DNA of 14,044 nt from Bryobacteraceae bacterium (GTDB taxonomy: Bacteria > Acidobacteriota > Terriglobia > Bryobacterales > Bryobacteraceae). Every line of letters begins with the position of its first letter. Position 1 is the stretch's first letter. The translations under genes were made by a program, and so were the position numbers. The DNA is taken from contig JASHQT010000299.1 in NCBI GenBank assembly GCA_030039005.1, positions 1-14,044 on the forward strand. Direction: 5' to 3'. Of the stretch, positions 1 through 6,444 are shown piece by piece. The notes beneath the pieces were generated by a model. It was not told where the DNA came from, made no database searches, and saw only the letters and a program-made list of their open reading frames with translations.

Positions 1-757
1 GGCGCAATACGAGCTTCAAGCCGTCTTGGGTGCGAAGCAGATAGCACGCGGTGACCTGCTAACAGCATTGGGAGCGCCGGCTTCTACACCGATTCGCGTC
101 CAGCCCCTCACTGAGGTCCCGACACCGGAGTCGGTTGCGGACACGGTGGAATCGGCGACTTCACGCGCGTTGGAGCAGCGCCCGGACCTGCAAGCGCAGT
201 TCGCCGAGATTCGCGCCGCGCAAGCGGAGCGCCAGGAAGCACGAGCCGCTTTGTACCCCAGCCTGAACGTGGTGGCAGCCCCGGCCGCGCAATCCCTCTA
301 CATCCTCCAGCAGGAACTTCCTTGGGGGCACACAGCCAGCTTGACTGGTGGCCTGGCGGTTAGCCTGAATTGGACAGTGTTTGATGGAGGCGCCCGCCGG
401 AACAGGTTGGCCGAAGCCGATGCCCACATACGACTGGCAGACGCACAGGTGAACGCTAGGCGTGACCAGATCGGGGACGAGGTGTGGGCCGCCTATACGA
501 ACTTAAATACTGCATTCCGCCAGCGCGATGCCGCGACGGAACTGGTGAATGCGGCGACTCAGTCTTATAGCGCGGCGCTGGAATCCTACAACTCTGGTCT
601 GCGGAACCTCGTGGATGTCACCAACGCTCAGAAGGTCTTAGCCCAGGCACGGTCGGCCGAGGTTCTCGCGCGAACCCAAGTTCTTGCAGCGCTCGCCGAT
701 CTGGCCTTCCGGACCGGCGATGCGATTCAGGCTAATACAAGGAACACTCACCAATGA
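1..757 (+). CDS. TolC-family outer-membrane efflux channel, C-terminal part (5' end outside window)
   Basis: This is the outer-membrane duct of a tripartite efflux pump, which carries substrates from the periplasm to the outside. The frame is open from base 2 with no stop, so the gene starts upstream; the in-frame TTG at 26 is not a credible start. The visible ~250 residues correspond to the second OEP repeat: a long Ala/Gln/Glu/Arg-rich helix (RPDLQAQFAEIRAAQAERQEARAAL), a strand pair with the family-typical 'LNWTVFDGGARRNRLAEA', and a second long helical hairpin ending 'ARTQVLAALADLAFRTGD'. Its TGA overlaps the ATG of the next gene (ATGA at 754-757), which indicates translational coupling. 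Downstream genes encode the adaptor and FUSC transporter, so it is probably the MdtP-like member of this pump. The family is secure; the substrate is unknown. Confidence 0.9.
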   Translation, partial: AQYELQAVLGAKQIARGDLLTALGAPASTPIRVQPLTEVPTPESVADTVESATSRALEQRPDLQAQFAEIRAAQAERQEARAALYPSLNVVAAPAAQSLYILQQELPWGHTASLTGGLAVSLNWTVFDGGARRNRLAEADAHIRLADAQVNARRDQIGDEVWAAYTNLNTAFRQRDAATELVNAATQSYSAALESYNSGLRNLVDVTNAQKVLAQARSAEVLARTQVLAALADLAFRTGDAIQANTRNTHQ

Positions 758-1011
758 GCACGACTGCTCGAGGATTCGGCTCGTCTCTTCCCTTTCTAAT
801 TTTAACGGGCTGTAGCCGGGCCCCGTCATTCGACATTCTCGGCTCTTTTTTCCCGGCGTGGCTTCTTTGTCTGGTGCTAGGCGCGTTTCTTACGGCCGTA
901 ACCCGTCAGCTCCTTCTACGCGCCCATGTAATGCTCTCGATCCCTGTCCTGACGTATCCGGGCCTTGTTGCATTCTTCGCTTTTGCAATTTGGCTCATTT
1001 TTTTTCGATAG
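754..1011 (+). CDS. ytcA: YtcA-like small lipoprotein/membrane protein of the efflux operon
   Basis: This 85-residue protein resembles E. coli YtcA, a small protein of unknown function encoded next to mdtNOP. Residues 10-20 form a hydrophobic leader ending in the lipobox LTGC, with Cys20 as the putative lipidated residue. Two membrane segments follow at about 32-48 and 60-84, separated by the 'TRQLLLRAHV' loop that recalls the 'TRRVIQRAN' loop I remember from YtcA. The start is set by the ATGA overlap with the channel gene, and AAGGAA about 11 bases upstream may be the ribosome site. A larger reading frame beginning at 858 overlaps the 3' half, but the adaptor it belongs to starts at 1023. 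YtcA may help assemble or stabilise the pump; that role is inferred from its position only. Confidence 0.75.
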   Translation: MSTTARGFGSSLPFLILTGCSRAPSFDILGSFFPAWLLCLVLGAFLTAVTRQLLLRAHVMLSIPVLTYPGLVAFFAFAIWLIFFR

Positions 1012-1022
1012 CGAGGAAAGTT

Positions 1023-2237
1023 ATGCAGCCCTCCAGTGAACACAAAACCGGCGTTTGGATCGGTCGATTTCTGAGCGTTCTCATCGTGGCCGGAGCAATC
1101 GGATTAGGTCTCGTTGTCCTCCGCCATATGGACGACTATCCGCGGACGGACGATTCCGAAATCCTCGCGCAGTTTATTGGAATCGCTCCGCAGGTGGAGG
1201 GCCCCCTCATTCGGCTGAATGTCCGGGACAACGAGTTCGTAAAAAAAGGAGACCTCCTTTACGAAATAGAAGACCGGCCCTATCGGTACGCATTGGAGAA
1301 AGCCATTTCGGACCAAGCCACGTTAGAAGGACAGATTTCCGACGAGCGGAGGAGAATTGCTGCATTGGTGAGTGCGGTCGCGGTTTCAGAGGCAAACATT
1401 CACACTACAGAAGCGGACGTGAGCCGATGGGCGGCCGCAGTCGATCAGGCCCAGGCGGATGTCACGGCCGCCGGCGAGGCTGTCAGCCGCGTGAAGGCCG
1501 AGTGGACTTATGCGAACAACAACCTCCACCGAATCGAGCCGCTCCTCGTGAAGCAATACGTCACCGTGGATCAGGTGGATCGTGCTCGCACTTCAGAGGT
1601 CGCGGAAGCGCAGGCCCTCAAACAATCGGAGTCACAGTTATTGCAAGCTCAGGCTGCGCTGAAGTCCACGCTGGCGCAACAGGAGCGCTCGAAGGCGATG
1701 CTGACGCAAAGCACCGCTGAGCGTGACCGGGCTCGAAATGCCGTCACCACGCTGGAACCGCTTATCAACCAGCGGGGCGCCAAAGCGTCCGCCATCGAAA
1801 CCGCCCGATACAACCTCAATAGCTGTCGAGTATATGCCCCTTTCGACGCCCGCGTAACCAATCTTACGATCGCTGAAGGAACCTACGCGCATACCGGCCA
1901 GCACGTCTTCACTCTCATCGATACGCGGACATGGTGGGCCGTCGCAAACTTCCGCGAGGGGCAACTGCGGCACATCGCGCCGGGAATGCGAGCCGACGTT
2001 TACCTCTTGTCGGAACCGAACGTTCGCTTTTCCGGCGTGGTGGACAGCATTGGGTTCGGCGTGATGCCAGATCCGGACGTCGTGGGCCGCTTCGAACAGA
2101 GCCTGCCGGACGTGCAGAGGACGTTGAATTGGGTGCATCTGGCATCCCGCTTTCCCGTTCGCGTCCGTGTCGAAAGCCCTTCGCCGGATCTGTTTCGGGT
2201 GAGCGCATCGGCGGTCGTCGTGATTCGCGGGAATTGA
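1023..2237 (+). CDS. mdtN: HlyD/EmrA-type periplasmic membrane fusion protein (MdtN-like)
   Basis: This 404-residue adaptor should link the inner-membrane transporter to the outer-membrane channel. Residues 12-33 form one N-terminal membrane anchor. Residues ~50-82 are the first biotinyl-lipoyl half ('APQVEGPLIRLNVRDNEFV', 'KKGDLLYEIEDRPYRYAL'). Residues ~90-265 are a long Ala/Gln/Glu-rich coiled-coil hairpin. The second lipoyl half follows at ~269-300 ('CRVYAPFDARVTNLTIAEG'), then a beta-barrel domain ending in the EmrA/MdtN-like 'NWVHLASRFPVRVRVE' at ~369-384. The ATG at 1023 is chosen because GAGGAAAG lies at 1013-1020 and the protein then begins with a short cytoplasmic tail and the anchor. 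The frame stays open back to 858, but that extension overlaps ytcA and has no family-like sequence. The 2-base gap to the FUSC gene supports one operon. Confidence 0.9.
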   Translation: MQPSSEHKTGVWIGRFLSVLIVAGAIGLGLVVLRHMDDYPRTDDSEILAQFIGIAPQVEGPLIRLNVRDNEFVKKGDLLYEIEDRPYRYALEKAISDQATLEGQISDERRRIAALVSAVAVSEANIHTTEADVSRWAAAVDQAQADVTAAGEAVSRVKAEWTYANNNLHRIEPLLVKQYVTVDQVDRARTSEVAEAQALKQSESQLLQAQAALKSTLAQQERSKAMLTQSTAERDRARNAVTTLEPLINQRGAKASAIETARYNLNSCRVYAPFDARVTNLTIAEGTYAHTGQHVFTLIDTRTWWAVANFREGQLRHIAPGMRADVYLLSEPNVRFSGVVDSIGFGVMPDPDVVGRFEQSLPDVQRTLNWVHLASRFPVRVRVESPSPDLFRVSASAVVVIRGN

Positions 2238-2239
2238 GA

Positions 2240-4375
2240 ATGGCGTCCATCGCTCAAGCAGTCCCGAATTCGAACGCCGGCATTGCGTGGTTCTGGGAGT
2301 TCCTCAAGGAGGAACTCGTGCCCTATCCGGGCAGGGCCGCGCTCGTGACGCGAATGGTGGTGGCATCGACGCTCATCATGGTCGCGAGCATGACGTTCCG
2401 GCTGCCGTATGGCGGATACGCCGCGATCTATGCCTTGGTCCTGTCCCGCACAAGCCTGCAAGCCACTTCAAATGCGGTCCGCATGACCGCCATTGGCTAT
2501 TCCCTCGCTGGCGCGTACGTCATCCTCGGGCTCACGGTGGCCTTGGCCGATCCGACTTTGCGTTTCATATGGATCGTTGCCGGCTTCTTTGGCGGCTTTT
2601 GGGCGATCAGCGCCATTAGCGACTATGCGGGATCGACCCGATTCGGGTATTTGCTCGCCGTCACCGTCACGCTGTGGGACCTGCATGAGCCCGCCGCGCT
2701 CAAAGTAGAGAGCACTCTCTGGGCGGTAGGAGTGATTACGTTGGCGGTCTTTATCACTCTGCTGCTGGAGATGGTATTTGCCTCATTCACACGGTCCGAT
2801 GAGTTGATCGATGGAGTCTCGGAACGGCTCATGAGCGTAGCGGAACTCCTGACGCGCTATGCAACCGGCGAGTCGCCTAACCCTTCCAACCACGCCAGGC
2901 TTCAACGTCAGGCGATGACGGGCACATCACGCCTTCGGCTCATCGTTCATCGCGGCGGTTTCGATCCCGATTACGCCGCGGCCCTAAACGCCGTAGTGGC
3001 GCTAACCGGCAGACTGGTGGATCTGGCGGCAAATCTTCCATATCTCAGCGATCGAGTGACCGACGACGATCGTCAACGGATCCTGCGGGTCGCCACTGGG
3101 CTGCGTGAGATATGCGATACCTTCGCCGCGGGCTCCGTTCCACACATGCGGGAGCCGGCCTTCTACCATGCGGCTCCAGCGGGCCTTCTCTGGCTTGATG
3201 AGATCGAACAAACCGTCTCATTGATACCGGAAGCTCTAATGGGTTCGGGCGTTCCGCGCGTGTTAGGAACGGCCGCAGCTCTTAACATTGAAAAGTCGAA
3301 GAGCCTCTTTAATGGCGAATTGCTGGCGCCCGAACATCTCAAATTCGGGTTGCGAGGATGTCTTGCGGCGACCAGTTGCTACATGATTTTCAATGCTCTG
3401 TTTTGGCCGGAGTTAGCCACGTCCGTTACAACGTGTGTCCTTACTGCGCTCACTACGATCGGAGCATCCCGGCAGAAACAAGTGTTGCGGCTCGCCGGCT
3501 CAATCGTGGGCGGATTTGGGATGGGGATGGGGGCACAAGTCTTCATTCTTCCGCACATCGACTCTATCGCCGGATTCACCGCGCTCTACGTTGTCGCGAT
3601 GGCCATTGCAGCGTGGATCGCCACGTCGAGCCCGCGTCTCTCCTACTTTGGGGTGCAGCTCGCGGTCGCCTTCTGTCTGATCAACCTCCAGGAGTTCAAA
3701 TTTCAAACCTCGCTCGCGGTGGCGAGGGACCGTGTCCTCGGGGTGCTGCTGGGGCTGTTCATGATGTGGCTGTTTTTCGACCAGCTATGGAGCAGTCCAG
3801 CCGGTGTGGAGATGAGAAGGACATTTGTTTCCGCCCTGCGGCTGCTCGCAACGTTCGCGCGGGGATCCGTTTCAGGGGATCTCCAGAAGGCAATCGAGGC
3901 CAACTATGTTCTGCGCGAACAAATCAATGCCACCTTTGACCGCGTGCGGGCCTTCGCCGATGGCGTTCTTTTCGAATTCGGACCCTCACGGAACGGCGAT
4001 CTCGAATTGCGGGCACGCATTCGCCGTTGGCAACCCCAACTTCGCACCCTATTCTTAATGCGCATTGCGGCAGCCAAGTATCGCCTGCGAGAACCTGGAT
4101 TCGAGCTGCCAGAGGCGGTTCAGCGGCGCCAGGAAGCGTACGATGATGCTTGCGCGCGGATTCTCGAGGAAATGGCGGACGGTGTCGAGAATTCCCAAGT
4201 GGCCACGGCAAACGGCCTGGAACAAATGCGGCAACTCGAAAGCCGGCTAGCCGATACAGCCGGCGAAGCGCTGCGGGAATTGCCGGCAGCGAGAGCTGAA
4301 TCGTTCGTTCGGTTGCTACAAGGTATCGGCGGATTGACGAATTCCCTCGCTGCTGAAGTCCCCGGGGCGCCCTAA
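2240..4375 (+). CDS. mdtO: FUSC-family inner-membrane efflux transporter (MdtO-like)
   Basis: This 711-residue protein has the two-module layout of the FUSC/aromatic acid exporter family (MdtO, AaeB). A first block of membrane helices spans ~36-190 ('GRAALVTRMVVASTLIMVAS' and the 'LPYGGYAAIYALVLSRTSLQ' loop). A soluble segment follows at ~190-365. A second membrane block covers ~367-518 ('RGCLAATSCYMIFNALFWPE', 'RLAGSIVGGFGMGMGAQVF', 'VARDRVLGVLLGLFMMWLFF'). A basic cytoplasmic tail of ~190 residues closes it. The ATG at 2240, two bases after the adaptor's stop, gives a family-like N-terminus; the open frame back to 1931 is out-of-frame mdtN sequence. GGGAA about 7 bases upstream is a weak ribosome site. 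It is probably proton-driven and exports aromatic or cationic compounds, but its substrate cannot be read from sequence. It is the last gene of the efflux operon. Confidence 0.9.
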   Translation: MASIAQAVPNSNAGIAWFWEFLKEELVPYPGRAALVTRMVVASTLIMVASMTFRLPYGGYAAIYALVLSRTSLQATSNAVRMTAIGYSLAGAYVILGLTVALADPTLRFIWIVAGFFGGFWAISAISDYAGSTRFGYLLAVTVTLWDLHEPAALKVESTLWAVGVITLAVFITLLLEMVFASFTRSDELIDGVSERLMSVAELLTRYATGESPNPSNHARLQRQAMTGTSRLRLIVHRGGFDPDYAAALNAVVALTGRLVDLAANLPYLSDRVTDDDRQRILRVATGLREICDTFAAGSVPHMREPAFYHAAPAGLLWLDEIEQTVSLIPEALMGSGVPRVLGTAAALNIEKSKSLFNGELLAPEHLKFGLRGCLAATSCYMIFNALFWPELATSVTTCVLTALTTIGASRQKQVLRLAGSIVGGFGMGMGAQVFILPHIDSIAGFTALYVVAMAIAAWIATSSPRLSYFGVQLAVAFCLINLQEFKFQTSLAVARDRVLGVLLGLFMMWLFFDQLWSSPAGVEMRRTFVSALRLLATFARGSVSGDLQKAIEANYVLREQINATFDRVRAFADGVLFEFGPSRNGDLELRARIRRWQPQLRTLFLMRIAAAKYRLREPGFELPEAVQRRQEAYDDACARILEEMADGVENSQVATANGLEQMRQLESRLADTAGEALRELPAARAESFVRLLQGIGGLTNSLAAEVPGAP

Positions 4376-4508
4376 ATTCTCATGCCCCGATCCGGATAGC
4401 CAGGGTGCTGCGATGCCGACCGCCACGCCAATGGCCGTGTCAACTAGCCGCAAAATAGGCTGGCGCCCAGGCGTGCTCCGGAGCAATCGCAGCCACGAGC
4501 ATCACCAC
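4376..4508 (-). pseudogene. possible frame-broken remnant of a FUSC-type transporter
   Basis: Read on the - strand, 4508 to 4443 gives 'VVMLVAAIAPEHAWAPAYFA' and then a stop. Shifting frame at that point gives 'RLVDTAIGVAVGIAAPWLSG', which runs on toward 4376. Hydrophobic segment, aromatic loop, then Arg-x2-Asp-Thr-x-Ile-Gly is the pattern of the FUSC_2 membrane module ('R..dTliG'). The two halves lie in different frames, and neither has a start or further coding sequence. The stretch faces the intact + strand FUSC gene and abuts the phosphoketolase fragment. I infer a decayed, separately acquired transporter gene cut by rearrangement. The match is short and could be chance. Confidence 0.3.
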
Positions 4509-5097
4509 CGCGATCGTCCATTGCACCAGGGGTGCCGGCATCTGGGAATGGGCCAGTAACGATGCTGGTGAAGAACCGGATGTTGTGATTGCAAGTGCGG
4601 GCGATGTCGTAACCCAAGAGGCGTTGGCAGCCGTGGCTATCCTTCGAACGGGCTGCCCAGATTTAAAGATCCGTTTCGTTAACGTTGTGGATCTATTTCG
4701 CCTTCGGCCCGAGACGGACCATCCCCACGGTCTTTCTGATCGCGACTTCGATTCGCTATTCACTCGGGACAAGCCCGTCGTTTTCAATTTTCATGGATAT
4801 CCATGGTTGATTCACAAATTTATCTATAGCAGAACGAACCAAGCCAACTTTCATGTGCATGGGTATAAGGAGAAGGGCAACATCAGTACGCCTTTGGAAC
4901 TCGCCATCCGCAATCAGATCGGCCGCTTTAATCTGGCGATCGACGTTATCGATCGTGTTCCAACATTGCTGGATCGCGTCGCCCACCTAAAGGAATATTT
5001 AAAGCGACAAATCATCGAAAGCATAAGTTACGCGTACGCCGAGGGCCAGGACAACCCGGAAATCTCGAACTGGACGTGGCCCCTGCCGCAACGGTAA
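4501..5097 (+). pseudogene. phosphoketolase C-terminal fragment (XFP C-terminal domain only)
   Basis: Phosphoketolase uses thiamine diphosphate to split xylulose 5-phosphate (often also fructose 6-phosphate) with phosphate into acetyl phosphate and a shorter sugar phosphate. Only about the last 200 of ~790 residues are present. Conserved C-terminal-domain stretches are plain: 'AIVHCTRGAGIWEWASND' (4510-4563), 'RFVNVVDLFRLRPETDHPHG', 'LSDRDFDSLF', 'KPVVFNFHGYPWLIHKFIY', 'RTNQANFHVHGYKEKGNIST', 'RFNLAIDVIDRV', and the ending 'NPEISNWTWP' before TAA. The frame is intact to the natural C-terminus but meets a TAG at 4456, and family similarity fades at about 4504. No ribosome site precedes the first possible start (GTG 4585). 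The TPP-binding domains are absent, so it cannot be an active phosphoketolase. It is most likely a deletion remnant; an expressed stand-alone domain is possible but less likely. Confidence 0.85.
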
Positions 5098-5332
5098 GTT
5101 GTGTCAGAATCGAGCGACTGACTGTCGAGTCGATTATTTATTTCGCTCACTCTCCGAGCGACCCGAGCTAAACTGCCTCTGCGTATTTCTTCCGGGTCAC
5201 GCTGGGCAGATCCCGCGGAGAGTGGCTAACGTAGCGGTGCCGCGACGCGAACTGAGAAGCTCTGCACCACATGCTCGAAGCGGCTTCAGATAAGCCCCAG
5301 CGTCCAAAACAGATAACGCCGAAATGATAAGA
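5098..5332. other. intergenic stretch between phosphoketolase remnant and sigma-54 activator
   Basis: The remnant (+) and the activator gene (-) converge here. I see no coding sequence with family-like content, no RNA gene and no convincing hairpin followed by T residues. The only paired motif is GAGCGA at 5111-5116 with TCGCTC at 5143-5148, too far apart and too short to call a terminator. Confidence 0.5.
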
Positions 5333-6340
5333 CTACTCAGGTACGCCACTCGCGGCCGCAGCAGGCTGCTGGCTGATTCCGAGCTTGCGCATCCGATAGA
5401 GCAGCGTTGTGCGAGGCAAGCCAAGGCGGCTGGCGGCTCCATTCCTCCCACCAACCGCCCCGCCGAGTCGCTTAAGCACGTTGACTATGTGGTCGCGCTC
5501 CACTTCAGCGAGCGTTCGAATCGACGCCGCAGGGGGCTCGCACGTTGTTCTTTGTGTAAGTTCGCGCCACGAGAACCGTAGTTCAGGACCAGGCGACGTA
5601 ATGGCCGCGCGTTCAACCAGGTTCTGTAATTCTCGTATGTTGCCAGGCCACTCGTACTGCCGCAGGATGTCCATGGTCTCATCCGAGACGTGAGTAAACT
5701 CTTTCTTCATCCGAGCAGAAAGCCTTCGCATGAAGTACTGAACAAGAAGAGGAATATCTTCGGTCCGCTGGCGGAGAGGAGGCAGGGCGATCGGAAACAC
5801 ATTGAGGCGGTAGAAGAGGTCCGCACGAAAACGGCGCTCGCTCACCATTTGGGCTAAGTCCTGATTCGTGGCAGCGACGATGCGAACGTCAACCCGAATG
5901 GTCCGACCTCCTCCTACTCGTTCAAACTCCTGCTCCTGAAGGACACGCAAGAGCTTGGGCTGCAATTCCAGCGGCATATCGCCGATCTCGTCCAAGAACA
6001 GCGTTCCTGAATGAGCGAGCTGAAAGCGGCCAGTGGTTTGTGTAAGAGCGCCAGTGAAGGCCCCGCGTTCGTGGCCGAACAATTCACTTTCGAGCAGACC
6101 GGCGGGCATTGCGGCGCAGTTCAGTTTTACGTATGGGCCTCGCCCTCGGAGACTCTCTTCGTGAATGGCCTTGGCGACAAGCTCTTTTCCGGTTCCGGTC
6201 TCTCCCTGGATGAGAACGGCTGAGTCCGTTCGAGTTACTTTCTGAATGGAGTCCCAGACGTCGCGAAGCCCCTGGTTTGAGCCAATGAGTTCGGACCTCG
6301 TTGCGCTCAGAGCAGTCATGCTAATTCCGGCAGTAGCCAT
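5333..6340 (-). CDS. sigma-54-dependent transcriptional activator without a sensory domain
   Basis: This 335-residue AAA+ enhancer-binding protein remodels sigma-54 RNA polymerase. It has Walker A GETGTGKE (46-53), the sigma-54 contact loop GAFTGA (93-98), Walker B TLFLDEIGD (113-121), sensor I around 'IVAATNQDL' (154-162), the Arg-finger region 'FRADLFYRLNV' (171-181), sensor II 'WPGNIRELQNL' (241-251), and a C-terminal Fis-type helix-turn-helix at ~282-322 ('NGAASRLGLPRTTLLYRMRK'). The ATPase core is closest in style to FhlA/NorR-type proteins, yet no GAF, PAS or receiver domain precedes it. Only ~18 residues come before the AAA+ module, as in PspF (about 325 residues). GGGAGG 8 bases before the ATG supports the start, so the short form is probably genuine. 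Control may come from a partner protein. It lies 104 bases downstream of the TonB-dependent receptor on the same strand. Confidence 0.93.
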   Translation of the reverse strand: MATAGISMTALSATRSELIGSNQGLRDVWDSIQKVTRTDSAVLIQGETGTGKELVAKAIHEESLRGRGPYVKLNCAAMPAGLLESELFGHERGAFTGALTQTTGRFQLAHSGTLFLDEIGDMPLELQPKLLRVLQEQEFERVGGGRTIRVDVRIVAATNQDLAQMVSERRFRADLFYRLNVFPIALPPLRQRTEDIPLLVQYFMRRLSARMKKEFTHVSDETMDILRQYEWPGNIRELQNLVERAAITSPGPELRFSWRELTQRTTCEPPAASIRTLAEVERDHIVNVLKRLGGAVGGRNGAASRLGLPRTTLLYRMRKLGISQQPAAAASGVPE

Positions 6341-6348
6341 AATGACTC

Positions 6349-6354
6349 CCTCCC
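6349..6354 (-). promoter_or_regulatory. strong Shine-Dalgarno site of the sigma-54 activator
   Basis: On the - strand the sequence AGAGGGAGGGAG ends shortly before the ATG at 6340, with GGGAGG at 6354-6349 and 8 bases of spacing. This fixes the start of the short activator and argues against a lost upstream sensory domain in this gene. I looked for a -24/-12 sigma-54 promoter in 6341-6444 and found no GG-N10-GC element. Confidence 0.7.
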
Positions 6355-6444
6355 TCTGGATCCTGGCCAGCGCGTTCGAGCAACGCCAGCCTTCTCCTCT
6401 ATGACGTGAGCGGAGGAATTTTAATGTGTGGCTGTCACGAATTT

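Noticed and set aside
858..1022. Open frame extending the membrane fusion protein upstream by 55 residues
   Set aside because: It overlaps the YtcA-like gene, while a good ribosome site (1013-1020) precedes the ATG at 1023, which leads into a normal membrane anchor.
1055..1720. 221-residue + strand open frame inside the adaptor gene
   Set aside because: It is a highly Arg/Gly-rich shadow frame with no recognisable domain.
1638..2138. 166-residue - strand open frame opposite the adaptor gene
   Set aside because: It is an antisense shadow of a well-supported gene, with no domain or ribosome site.
1931..2239. Open frame extending the FUSC transporter upstream by 103 residues
   Set aside because: It is an Arg-rich out-of-frame reading of the adaptor gene; the ATG at 2240 gives a family-like N-terminus directly after the adaptor stop.
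5111..5148. Hairpin terminator after the phosphoketolase remnant (GAGCGA / TCGCTC)
   Set aside because: The arms are six bases with a 26-base loop and no following T run.
6341..6444. Sigma-54 or other promoter between receptor and activator genes
   Set aside because: TGGC and TTGC motifs occur on the - strand but with spacing far shorter than a -24/-12 element, so no promoter call is justified.
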